NCBI GenBank assembly: GCA_015523685.1
Contig: WAJW01000178.1
Location: 1 to 12,405 of the forward strand
Reading direction: 5' to 3'
Source of the DNA: Archaeoglobaceae archaeon
GTDB lineage: Archaea > Halobacteriota > Archaeoglobi > Archaeoglobales > JdFR-42
Length of the DNA: 12,405 nucleotides
The notes under the pieces are model-generated. The model did not search any database. It was given only the letters and a program-made list of their open reading frames with translations, and was not told the origin of the DNA. The position numbers were made by a program, and so were the translations under genes. This document shows, piece by piece, positions 1-5,506 of this stretch. How positions within the stretch are numbered: position 1 is the stretch's first letter; every line of letters starts with the position of its first letter.

Positions 1-57
1 CTGAGCAGAGCTGGATTCACACCCAGCACACAGATAAACCTTGAACTGAAGGTTTAA
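1..57 (+). CDS. 3' end of an unidentified gene (partial)
   Basis: The first frame is open from the window edge to a TAA at 55-57 and encodes a tail reading LSRAGFTPSTQINLELKV. The other two + frames hit stops within this stretch (TGA at position 2, TGA near 44). A T-rich run follows nine bases after the stop, as expected at the end of an archaeal transcript. Only 18 residues are visible, too few to recognise a family, so the call rests on the open frame and the terminator. It could be a chance open frame. Confidence 0.42.
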   Translation: MSRAGFTPSTQINLELKV

Positions 58-65
58 GTGCCCGA

Positions 66-78
66 TTTTTTTATTTTT
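66..78 (+). terminator. T-rich archaeal terminator
   Basis: Seven Ts, one A and five Ts lie just after the TAA at 55-57. Archaeal RNA polymerase terminates at such U-rich stretches without needing a hairpin. It would separate the upstream gene from the amidohydrolase promoter that starts about 25 bases later. Confidence 0.5.
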
Positions 79-103
79 CCTGCAGAAATTCTGTTCCCGA
101 ATG

Positions 104-117
104 AAAAATTTTTAATC
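104..117 (+). promoter_or_regulatory. BRE/TATA box of the amidohydrolase gene
   Basis: An A-run (AAAAA) followed by TTTTTAAT has its TATA part centred near base 111-112, about 26-27 bases before the ATG at 138. At this archaeal spacing transcription would begin at or next to the start codon, giving a leaderless mRNA. No convincing Shine-Dalgarno sequence precedes the ATG, which agrees. Confidence 0.55.
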
Positions 118-137
118 CTGCGTGTGAACCTCAGGAT

Positions 138-848
138 ATGAGAATCATAAATGCCCACGTGCATATAGGTCCGTCAATTGCACTGTCAATGGATGTAAAA
201 CCTGAAGATGTCAGAAGAGAGATGATAGAGGCTGGAATTTCCGATTGTCTCGTATTTCCATTTCCTTCATGGGCCGTGGAAAATCCCCATGCCAATTCAT
301 GGATAATCAACGTATGCAACGGAGAAGCATCTTTTATTCCTGTATATTATGTTAGAAATGATCTTGTGCCCCCAGAAGGGAGGGATTATGTAGCCATAAA
401 ATGGCACTGGGTGTGTGGAGTATCGGATGCAAGATCAAACTACAGCGTCCTTGAAAGAGAAGAGCTGAATGAATTTGCTGATGCCGTAGCAATGATCGGA
501 ATTCCACTTATTTTTGAGGAAGAGTTCGAGTTCACGAAAATTTTTGCAGAAAAATTTCCGGATGTAACCATCATAGTTCCCCATCTCGGTGCCCTTGGAG
601 GCGCTCCCCTTGAGTTCCTCGAGGAGTTTAGGGAGAAGGATAACGTTTATTTCGACACATCCCTTTCATCCATCCCCACTCTCCAGAAATTTTTGAATAT
701 CATCGGCAGTGAAAGGATCATCTTTGGATCAGACCTTCCCTTTGGAAGGATGAATGAGGAGCTCGAGAAAATTATGAGGCTGGAAACCGGGAAGAAGGAA
801 AGGAGGAGGATCCTGCACAGAAACATAGAAAGGTTGTGCCGTCTCTGA
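138..848 (+). CDS. Amidohydrolase-family (TIM-barrel) metal-dependent hydrolase
   Basis: This 236-residue protein belongs to the amidohydrolase superfamily, in the Amidohydro_2/COG2159-like group of TIM-barrel hydrolases and decarboxylases. Visible family marks are the N-terminal HxH (NAHVHIG, His7 and His9), a Lys/His pair in a central strand (IKWHW, Lys88 and His90), PHLGALGG with His149, and the C-terminal GSDLPFG with Asp199. The strand that usually carries a third metal-ligand His (PVLIH-like) reads IPLIFEEE, so Glu127 sits where His is expected. The protein is shorter than the roughly 280 residues common in the family. The start fits the leaderless promoter at about -26. It ends three bases before the convergent TrmO-dUTPase gene. 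The substrate cannot be told; the fold is secure and hydrolase activity is likely. Confidence 0.88.
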   Translation: MRIINAHVHIGPSIALSMDVKPEDVRREMIEAGISDCLVFPFPSWAVENPHANSWIINVCNGEASFIPVYYVRNDLVPPEGRDYVAIKWHWVCGVSDARSNYSVLEREELNEFADAVAMIGIPLIFEEEFEFTKIFAEKFPDVTIIVPHLGALGGAPLEFLEEFREKDNVYFDTSLSSIPTLQKFLNIIGSERIIFGSDLPFGRMNEELEKIMRLETGKKERRRILHRNIERLCRL

Positions 849-851
849 ACC

Positions 852-1706
852 CTACATGTTCTCTCTCCTGAATATTCCATCATACGCCTTCTCTGTCTCC
901 TCCGTCAGTCTTATGAACACAAGCTGCATGACCCTGGCATTTCTCTTCAGGCTTATTCCCTTTGTATTGTAAACAACGAGTCCACTCTCACTCCTCCCCT
1001 CGTATCCGGGATCCCAGACAGCAGTCAGAACATTGGCCCCATTTCTCACGAGGGAGCTTCTCGGTCTGCCAATGGCCATTATATCTGGAGGAAGCTTTAC
1101 AATTTCATTGTAGACTATCCTGTAGAATCCCTGTGGTAGATGTATGACATCTCCGCTGAATTCCATCTCCTCCACTCCGGCAATTTTTCTTTCAGAATTA
1201 TCGAAATCCACAAGTCCCCCTTCCCTGACCCTGAAAACACTTCTCAGCGTCATGTCAAACCCGCTTGCCTGAAGCTGTAAATCAAGGTCGATGTAGTCTT
1301 TTACCAGACCATCTCTCAAAATTCTCCGGAGAATTTCCTGTCTCGGTAAAACGGCACCGGATGGCATATCATACAGTGGTGCAAAGGGCTTTATATCAAT
1401 TACCGGTGAGCCTTCTTTTGCATCAAGCCCGCTCACATACAGCAATCTTTCCTTTCTCTTGCGTAACTTAACCAGAGTCATACCGATTCTGTTGGGCCTT
1501 AGAGGGCTTCTGGTTGAGAAAACCCCTCTCTTTTTTAAATCGGGACAGCCAAGAGGGTGAACCTCAAGCTTTTCCTCTGCGAGATGGAAGATATAAAAAA
1601 TCCAGAGATACTCCACTTTATCTATTTCATTCAGAGCGGGAGCAAACTCCTCCTTTATTTCGATCAGATTTTTTTCCCTGACAAAACCAATCGGCTCTAT
1701 TTTCAT
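852..1706 (-). CDS. TrmO/TsaA-like methyltransferase fused to archaeal-type dUTPase
   Basis: This is a 284-residue two-domain protein. Residues 1 to about 115 match the TrmO/TsaA (VirR-like) family, SAM-dependent methyltransferases that N6-methylate t6A37 in tRNA: EPIGFVR at the start, GVFSTRSPLRPNRIG (61-75), the VSGLDAKEGSPVIDIKPF strand (91-108) and a closing APLYD. Residues from about 118 match the archaeal dUTPase branch of the dCTP deaminase/dUTPase family: SGFDMTL (148-154), GRPRSSLVRNG (213-223), WDPGYEG (231-237) with likely catalytic Asp232, and QLVFIRL near the end. The deaminase Glu (TLEL motif) is absent (GLVVYN here), so dUTP hydrolysis is favoured over dCTP deamination. The ATG overlaps the stop of the SWIM gene as ATGA, and a strong GAGGAG sits six bases before it. 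It is the last gene of the operon. Both domains appear intact; neither activity is proven here. Confidence 0.88.
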   Translation of the reverse strand: MKIEPIGFVREKNLIEIKEEFAPALNEIDKVEYLWIFYIFHLAEEKLEVHPLGCPDLKKRGVFSTRSPLRPNRIGMTLVKLRKRKERLLYVSGLDAKEGSPVIDIKPFAPLYDMPSGAVLPRQEILRRILRDGLVKDYIDLDLQLQASGFDMTLRSVFRVREGGLVDFDNSERKIAGVEEMEFSGDVIHLPQGFYRIVYNEIVKLPPDIMAIGRPRSSLVRNGANVLTAVWDPGYEGRSESGLVVYNTKGISLKRNARVMQLVFIRLTEETEKAYDGIFRRENM

Positions 1707-2023
1707 TTCCTTCTCCTCTTAAGAAAATCAGGATTTAAATCCATGTAAAAAATATCAAATGAATCATAATTTCCCGTTTCCCGGGCTATTTTTACCGCAA
1801 GGATGTGAGAACATTCTTTCTTTCTGAACTCAAAATCCTCGCATGTGCAGAACTCATCTTCAACCACATACTCATCGTTGCTGACAACAATAAAAAAATC
1901 CCTGTATTTTTTAACCCTTCCCTCTTCAACAAGTTTTACTGCCTTTTCCCCCCTTTTTCCGTATTTATTTTTCAACTCTTCCACAATCCTGTTACTCAGT
2001 TTTTCCCGTGTTTCCCTTTTCAT
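1703..2023 (-). CDS. Small SWIM zinc-finger protein
   Basis: This 106-residue protein has a SWIM-type zinc site, CxCx(n)CxH, formed by Cys59, Cys61, Cys71 and His73 (FCTCEDF...ECSHILAVKIAR). SWIM domains bind zinc and mediate DNA or protein contacts; stand-alone archaeal ones include Sws1-like partners of RecA-family recombinases. The N-terminal 40 residues are charged and probably helical, and the tail is basic (LKRRRK). I chose the ATG at 2023 (MKRETREKL). The frame stays open to 2086, but a longer form would run 95 bases into nif3, against 32 for this one. Its stop overlaps the next start as ATGA. The partner and function are unknown; the SWIM assignment is firm. Confidence 0.82.
   Translation of the reverse strand: MKRETREKLSNRIVEELKNKYGKRGEKAVKLVEEGRVKKYRDFFIVVSNDEYVVEDEFCTCEDFEFRKKECSHILAVKIARETGNYDSFDIFYMDLNPDFLKRRRK
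1713..1718 (-). promoter_or_regulatory. Shine-Dalgarno site of the TrmO-dUTPase gene
   Basis: GAGGAG on the minus strand lies six bases before the ATG at 1706, inside the last codons of the SWIM gene. It fixes this start and implies fresh ribosome loading in addition to the ATGA coupling. Confidence 0.6.
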
Positions 2024-2747
2024 ACCTGATATACACAGATTTTCTTTCAGGAATATAAAATTCTGCCTCCAGCGGAAGTCGATCAACCAGCATTCTCATT
2101 CCCGGGGTTTCCGTTGCCTGATGGGTTGCGTCGATAAGCACCATATCGTATTTCAGGCATTCATGCCTCAGTTCACCGGAAATAAAGGCCTGGATGTCAT
2201 ATTTCTGCAAGATCTTTATATTCTCCTCTTTCAATCCGCTTCCTCCCATAAAACCAATCCTTTCAATCCATCCATCTCCAGAGATTACCACATCGGTTTC
2301 AAGCCTGTCAGACACAAATTCTGCGAGTTCTTCAGCCTCCATACCTTCCATCTCCGCAACTCTGAGATAGTCACTCTCAGGAATTTTATACGACTCAAAA
2401 CCAAGAGCTCTGCCGAGGGAATCGTTTATTCCATGATCTGCCCTATCGTAATTTGTGTGCATCACAAAAATGGATATGTCGTTCACAAGAGCTATCCTGA
2501 GAACATCCCTTGTGTATTCATCCAATCTGGTGACGGGTCTGAAAAAAAGAGGGTGGTGTGCAATCACGATGTCCGCTCCTGCCACCTCAGCCCTTTTCAA
2601 AACCTCCTTCGTCACATCCAGAGATACGAGGGCCTTTTTTACATCTGATTTTCCCTCGACGATCAGTCCGATTCCTGAATCCCACTCTTCTGCCAGTTCA
2701 GGAGGTGCCATTGAGTTCAGAATCCTCAGAAGTGTGTCAAGTTCCAT
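1992..2747 (-). CDS. Nif3-like dinuclear metal-centre protein (YbgI / GTP cyclohydrolase I type 2 family)
   Basis: This is a 251-residue member of the NIF3/YbgI family, which form toroidal hexamers with a two-metal site in each subunit. All recognisable metal ligands are present: AHHP (His64, His65), MHTNYD (His98, Asp101) and DATHQATE (His209, Glu213). The N-terminal EEWDSGIGLIVEG corresponds to the family's WDNVGLLVG signature. The length is usual for the short form lacking the inserted PII-like domain. Family members are often called GTP cyclohydrolase 1 type 2, but the physiological reaction is poorly settled. The ATG at 2747 has a TATA box about 26 bases upstream and no clear Shine-Dalgarno site, pointing to a leaderless message. 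It leads the nif3, SWIM, TrmO-dUTPase operon and overlaps the SWIM gene by 32 bases. Confidence 0.93.
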   Translation of the reverse strand: MELDTLLRILNSMAPPELAEEWDSGIGLIVEGKSDVKKALVSLDVTKEVLKRAEVAGADIVIAHHPLFFRPVTRLDEYTRDVLRIALVNDISIFVMHTNYDRADHGINDSLGRALGFESYKIPESDYLRVAEMEGMEAEELAEFVSDRLETDVVISGDGWIERIGFMGGSGLKEENIKILQKYDIQAFISGELRHECLKYDMVLIDATHQATETPGMRMLVDRLPLEAEFYIPERKSVYIRYEKGNTGKTE

Positions 2748-2768
2748 GAAATGAGAAAATAACTAAAA

Positions 2769-2779
2769 GATTATAACTT
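2769..2779 (-). promoter_or_regulatory. TATA box of the nif3 operon
   Basis: On the minus strand GTAAAGTTATAATC carries TTATAA at 2771-2776, centred about 26 bases before the nif3 ATG and preceded by a purine-rich BRE-like stretch. It begins right at the stop codon of the DUF2150-like gene, so the nif3 operon can be transcribed separately from that gene. Confidence 0.55.
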
Positions 2780-3351
2780 TACCCCTCATCCATTTTCAGT
2801 GTCAGGAGGAGGGTGTTGAGCGTTTCAATTCCATCGTACCAGTTGAGGGTCAGCAGATCCTCTTCCGGTATATCTGCCTCCGGGAGTTCCTTTCCTGACA
2901 GGACGTGTGCACCAATTCTTGATATTAAATCCAGGGCTTTATCGAGATCACCCTTTCTTTCGTTTTCAATGGCCTCTCTTAGCAATTCATCCGGTTTTTT
3001 TGTACTCTTCTTACCCTTCAACCTGTATTCAGCCGAGTTCAGAATTGCGAAAAGGGAGTTTTTGACAAACTCCATCATCATGTTCTTATCCTCATCTCTG
3101 AAATCATGAGTCCTGAAAATAAGGTCTTTCATCTCCTGAATCTTTTTGATAGCAGTATCTTTCTTTAATTTCCTTCTCGATACGTCTTCCATAATTTTGA
3201 AGCAGGTAATGGCAATGTCATTGACAAGATTATCAAAAACCTTCAGGGACTCAGGATCTCCAAAATCAATGTCTGCCTGCTCGATTTCCCTCATCCAGTT
3301 TTCCCATCGCTTTTCTGTATAGTACTCTGCTTCACCCATCATTCTGAGCAT
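2779..3351 (-). CDS. DUF2150-like archaeal protein of unknown function
   Basis: This acidic, mostly helical protein of 190 residues resembles, from memory, the archaeal DUF2150 family, whose members begin with a YYTEKRWENW-like motif; here it is EAEYYTEKRWENWMREIEQ. It has no membrane segment, signal peptide or recognisable catalytic motif. The last third is rich in Glu/Asp/Leu, with a helical-repeat feel (REAIENERKGDLDKALDLI). Starts are crowded: TTG at 3354, then ATGs at 3351, 3342 and 3339. I chose ATG 3351 because the TATA box centred near 3382 predicts a transcript start around 3355. It is transcribed divergently from the methyltransferase and lies just upstream of the nif3 promoter. The function is unknown and the family match should be checked. 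Confidence 0.8.
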   Translation of the reverse strand: MLRMMGEAEYYTEKRWENWMREIEQADIDFGDPESLKVFDNLVNDIAITCFKIMEDVSRRKLKKDTAIKKIQEMKDLIFRTHDFRDEDKNMMMEFVKNSLFAILNSAEYRLKGKKSTKKPDELLREAIENERKGDLDKALDLISRIGAHVLSGKELPEADIPEEDLLTLNWYDGIETLNTLLLTLKMDEG

Positions 3352-3377
3352 CAATACAACTTCATTAAAAATCTTGC

Positions 3378-3388
3378 TATTTATAACT
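3378..3388 (-). promoter_or_regulatory. TATA box of the DUF2150-like gene
   Basis: Minus-strand GTTATAAATA is a near-consensus archaeal TATA element centred at about 3382, placing the transcription start near 3355 and the first ATG at 3351. The 120-base gap to the divergent methyltransferase holds both promoters and, as far as I can see, no other gene. Confidence 0.55.
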
Positions 3389-3439
3389 CACAGGGGTCTT
3401 TTCTTCGCAGATTCCACAGACTCAACACCGCATTACATA

Positions 3440-3449
3440 CATTTATAAA
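3440..3449 (+). promoter_or_regulatory. TATA box of the SAM methyltransferase gene
   Basis: CATTTATAAA has its TATA part centred near 3445, 27 bases before the ATG at 3472. This is the exact spacing expected for a leaderless transcript, and no Shine-Dalgarno sequence is present. Confidence 0.6.
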
Positions 3450-3471
3450 CCAATCAGGATTTCTGGTCAAT

Positions 3472-4011
3472 ATGTCGTTCGATAGAATTGCAAAAATCTA
3501 TGATAAATTCATGAAATGGAGGGACCCTGAACCTCTGGCCAGGTATCTCAGACTGAAAAAGAACCAGAAACTGCTCGATGTTGGAGGAGGGACCGGTGTT
3601 CTGAGTCACAGAATCTCCCCTGACGTAATAATCGTTGATGAATCCATTGGAATGCTTAAAAGGGCCATGAGCAATGGCGTAAAATATCCGGTAAGAGGCC
3701 TGGCAGAATATCTGCCGATAAAATCCGGCTCAATGGACAGGGTACTCTGCACAGATGCCCTTCATCATTTTTCAGATCCCGAAACTGCCATAAAGGAGAT
3801 GAAGAGGGTTCTCAGGGATGACGGAATCATCGTTCTGGAGGAGCTTGATCCCGAAAGGCTCTTTGTCCGAATCGTCGTGGGGCTGGTCGAAAGATTGTTT
3901 TTCTCAAACAGCACCCTCTTTTCCCGGGACGAACTCCAGAAAATTGCGGGAGAGGATATCGAATTCCATCCGTATACCAGAGTGAGCTATATCGCCTTGC
4001 TTAAAAAATGA
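3472..4011 (+). CDS. Class I SAM-dependent methyltransferase (Methyltransf_11 / UbiE-like)
   Basis: This 179-residue Rossmann-fold methyltransferase shows motif I LLDVGGGTG (34-42), an acidic ribose-binding loop (VDES, Asp56-Glu57), CTDALHHFSDP (93-103) after strand 4, and the KEMKRVLRDDGIIVLEELDPE stretch common in Methyltransf_11 enzymes. The N-terminal FDRIAKIYDKF is typical of UbiE/COQ5-like members. The C-terminal part is short, so little of a substrate-binding cap is present. The substrate cannot be predicted; small-molecule methylation is likelier than RNA. The start is supported by the TATA box at -27. It ends one base from the stop of convergent flpA, so the two transcripts must overlap at their 3' ends. 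Confidence 0.87.
   Translation: MSFDRIAKIYDKFMKWRDPEPLARYLRLKKNQKLLDVGGGTGVLSHRISPDVIIVDESIGMLKRAMSNGVKYPVRGLAEYLPIKSGSMDRVLCTDALHHFSDPETAIKEMKRVLRDDGIIVLEELDPERLFVRIVVGLVERLFFSNSTLFSRDELQKIAGEDIEFHPYTRVSYIALLKK
4003..4008 (-). terminator. Possible U-run terminator of nop5-flpA
   Basis: On the minus strand a T6 run (CATTTTTTAAG) begins five bases after the flpA stop, inside the last codons of the convergent methyltransferase gene. A run this short is only a candidate. Confidence 0.3.
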
Positions 4012-4012
4012 T

Positions 4013-4666
4013 TCACCTGTATCCAACTTCGATGGCAATATGATCCTTATGGTACGGTTCGAGATCCACCGAATTTATAATTCTGAAGTTATTCTCAAGC
4101 CTCTCCATGACCTCTGAATAGATTTTCCTCGGATCTGCTGTGGAATCCATGCTCTTTGCCTTCACCATGATAATTCCGTAACCCCCATCCCTGAGGAAAA
4201 ATCTGGCGTTTTCTTCAAAAATTTCAATCTGATTCTTCTGGGCTATGTCCTGATAGATAAGATCCACCCTCTCAACTATCCCATTGTAGCTTTCCGGCAA
4301 TTCCGCATTTCTTAAAAGAGGGATCACATTTTTTCTTTCCCTTGCAAGCCTGAGCAGACCGATAAAAGGTCTGGGTGCATATTCGACAGCGTAAATCACA
4401 CCCCTATCAGCGATATCAGCAAGATGACTTACTGTCGTCCCCGACGCAGCCCCCAGGTAAAGAATCTTCCAGTCCCTTTCAATTTTGATTTTAATTCCCC
4501 TTTCAACCAGTACACCCAGCTTACTTCTGCTGAGCCTCCATTCTTTGAAACCGTTAAACTTCCTCTCACCGTAGTGCGGAGGATATTCACTTCTTGTCAC
4601 AAGGAATTTTCTTCCATCCACCTCAAGAATGAAAACATTCGGAATACGGGTCTCGATGACTCTCAT
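4013..4666 (-). CDS. flpA: Fibrillarin-like rRNA/tRNA 2'-O-methyltransferase
   Basis: This 217-residue protein is archaeal fibrillarin, the SAM-dependent catalytic subunit of the box C/D sRNP that places 2'-O-methyl groups on rRNA and tRNA under guide-RNA control. Visible marks are EWRLSRSKLG (42-51), motif I LYLGAASGTTVSHLADI (69-85), IYAVEYAPRP (91-100), DLIYQDIAQKNQ (135-146), the MVKAKSMDSTADP strand (167-179) and LEPYHKDHIAIE near the end. The family's catalytic Lys/Asp/Lys/His set fits Lys49, Asp140, Lys169 and His209. The size is normal for archaea, which lack the eukaryotic Gly/Arg-rich domain. It follows nop5 with an ATGA overlap and a strong AGGTGG site, consistent with coupled, balanced production of the two partners. 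Confidence 0.97.
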   Translation of the reverse strand: MRVIETRIPNVFILEVDGRKFLVTRSEYPPHYGERKFNGFKEWRLSRSKLGVLVERGIKIKIERDWKILYLGAASGTTVSHLADIADRGVIYAVEYAPRPFIGLLRLARERKNVIPLLRNAELPESYNGIVERVDLIYQDIAQKNQIEIFEENARFFLRDGGYGIIMVKAKSMDSTADPRKIYSEVMERLENNFRIINSVDLEPYHKDHIAIEVGYR

Positions 4667-5439
4667 CCTGAACCACCTTTCAGATCATGGAACCTTTTTT
4701 TCAGACCCATTTCCAGCTCATCATCGATCCTTCCAGAAAAGTAATCCAGTCTAACGGCAAGTGAGATCTTGCCGGCAAGATACCTGGCCATTTTCCCTCT
4801 CACCCTTCTCCCGAGAGTTCTCACAAGGGGATGCTGATAGATGATTCCATGTTTGGGTGGCTTCCCCCTCTTACCCCTTGAAAGTGCTCTGTAGAGAGCT
4901 CTTTCAGCCCCTATAACCTGAATCTTGCTCGAGGGTAGCATTGCAAGCCTCTTCAGTCCACCTGCCCTTTCAATGAGACGGGCTCCTATCATATGGCCCG
5001 CAACTCTGGTGAGATTTGGAGCTACAGCCAGCATCTTCTCCTCCAGTTCCCCCTCAAGCTCCTTCCTCAGTTTTTTGAGAGATTCTATCCGATCTTCAAG
5101 CCAGGCGACAGGAGGACTCTCCTCATCTTCATATCCAAGGGATTTTATATCATACAGCCTCTCGGAGAGAAGGTTTACACATTTCAGGGCATCATCATAG
5201 GCCCTTATCAGTGAAATGATAAACATATCTTCACTTCTGAGAATTTCCTTCATTCTTCTCTCTTCGTTTTTTATAGCCAGTTCCCTGAGAGTTTCATAGT
5301 ATTCATCTCTATCAGAAAAAACTGAATTTTCTATGGCAAACCCGACAAGGTCAAAATCAAGAGGTCTTTCATTCCTTACATCAAGGTCAAACTTTCTCCT
5401 GAATTCATCATCTTTTATTTCACCATACCATACCTTCAT
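4663..5439 (-). CDS. nop5: Nop5 (Nop56/58-like) box C/D sRNP core protein, short form
   Basis: Nop5 bridges fibrillarin and L7Ae on box C/D guide RNAs. This 258-residue copy has a reduced N-terminal fibrillarin-binding domain (1 to about 75), a coiled-coil region (about 78-135, with DDALKCVNLLSERLYDI and ESLKKLRKELEGELEEK) and a full Nop domain: PNLTRVAGHMIGARLIERAG (141-160), LPSSKIQVIGAERALYRAL (168-186) and RGKPPKHGIIYQHPLVR (191-207). The conserved GAEK loop reads GAER. Many archaeal Nop5 proteins have 370-420 residues; Archaeoglobus fulgidus Nop5p is also short, so this is probably lineage-normal, not a truncation. The usual long Lys-rich tail is absent; the protein ends in KGGSG. The ATG at 5439 has a TATA-like element about 28 bases upstream. 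Confidence 0.96.
   Translation of the reverse strand: MKVWYGEIKDDEFRRKFDLDVRNERPLDFDLVGFAIENSVFSDRDEYYETLRELAIKNEERRMKEILRSEDMFIISLIRAYDDALKCVNLLSERLYDIKSLGYEDEESPPVAWLEDRIESLKKLRKELEGELEEKMLAVAPNLTRVAGHMIGARLIERAGGLKRLAMLPSSKIQVIGAERALYRALSRGKRGKPPKHGIIYQHPLVRTLGRRVRGKMARYLAGKISLAVRLDYFSGRIDDELEMGLKKRFHDLKGGSG
4673..4678 (-). promoter_or_regulatory. Shine-Dalgarno site of flpA inside nop5
   Basis: AGGTGG on the minus strand, part of AAAGGTGGTTCAGG, lies six bases before the flpA ATG and closely complements the archaeal 16S rRNA 3' end. The same bases encode the last residues of Nop5 (KGGSG). This decides the flpA start. Confidence 0.65.
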
Positions 5440-5462
5440 ATCATAAGAATTCCCCTGAGGGT

Positions 5463-5476
5463 GGATAAAATTATCC
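5463..5476. promoter_or_regulatory. Shared palindromic TATA region between nop5 and the PfkB gene
   Basis: GGATAA-AA-TTATCC has perfect 6-base arms around a 2-base centre in the 67-base gap between divergent genes. On the minus strand it reads ATTTTATCC, centred about 28-30 bases before the nop5 ATG, which fits a leaderless start. On the plus strand ATAAAATTAT lies about 39 bases before the kinase ATG, which would give a short leader of about a dozen bases containing an AAGG site. One element may therefore serve both directions, or bind a dimeric regulator. Confidence 0.4.
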
Positions 5477-5506
5477 CTTCACAACAGCATAAAAGGTTTA
5501 TTTCAC

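Noticed and set aside
852..1360. Calling the C-terminal domain a dCTP deaminase
   Set aside because: The motif that carries the deaminase catalytic Glu (TLEL) reads GLVVYN here, while the Asp of WDPGYEG expected for dUTP hydrolysis is present.
2024..2086. Longer N-terminus of the SWIM protein starting at 2086
   Set aside because: It would extend the overlap with nif3 to about 95 bases and adds residues without any pattern; ATG 2023 gives a 32-base overlap and a typical start.
1845..2648. A 267-codon open frame on + opposite nif3 and the SWIM gene
   Set aside because: The translation is low-complexity (Ser/Phe/Leu-rich) without any family motif, while the minus strand encodes clear Nif3 metal ligands and the SWIM cysteines. 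It is an antisense shadow.
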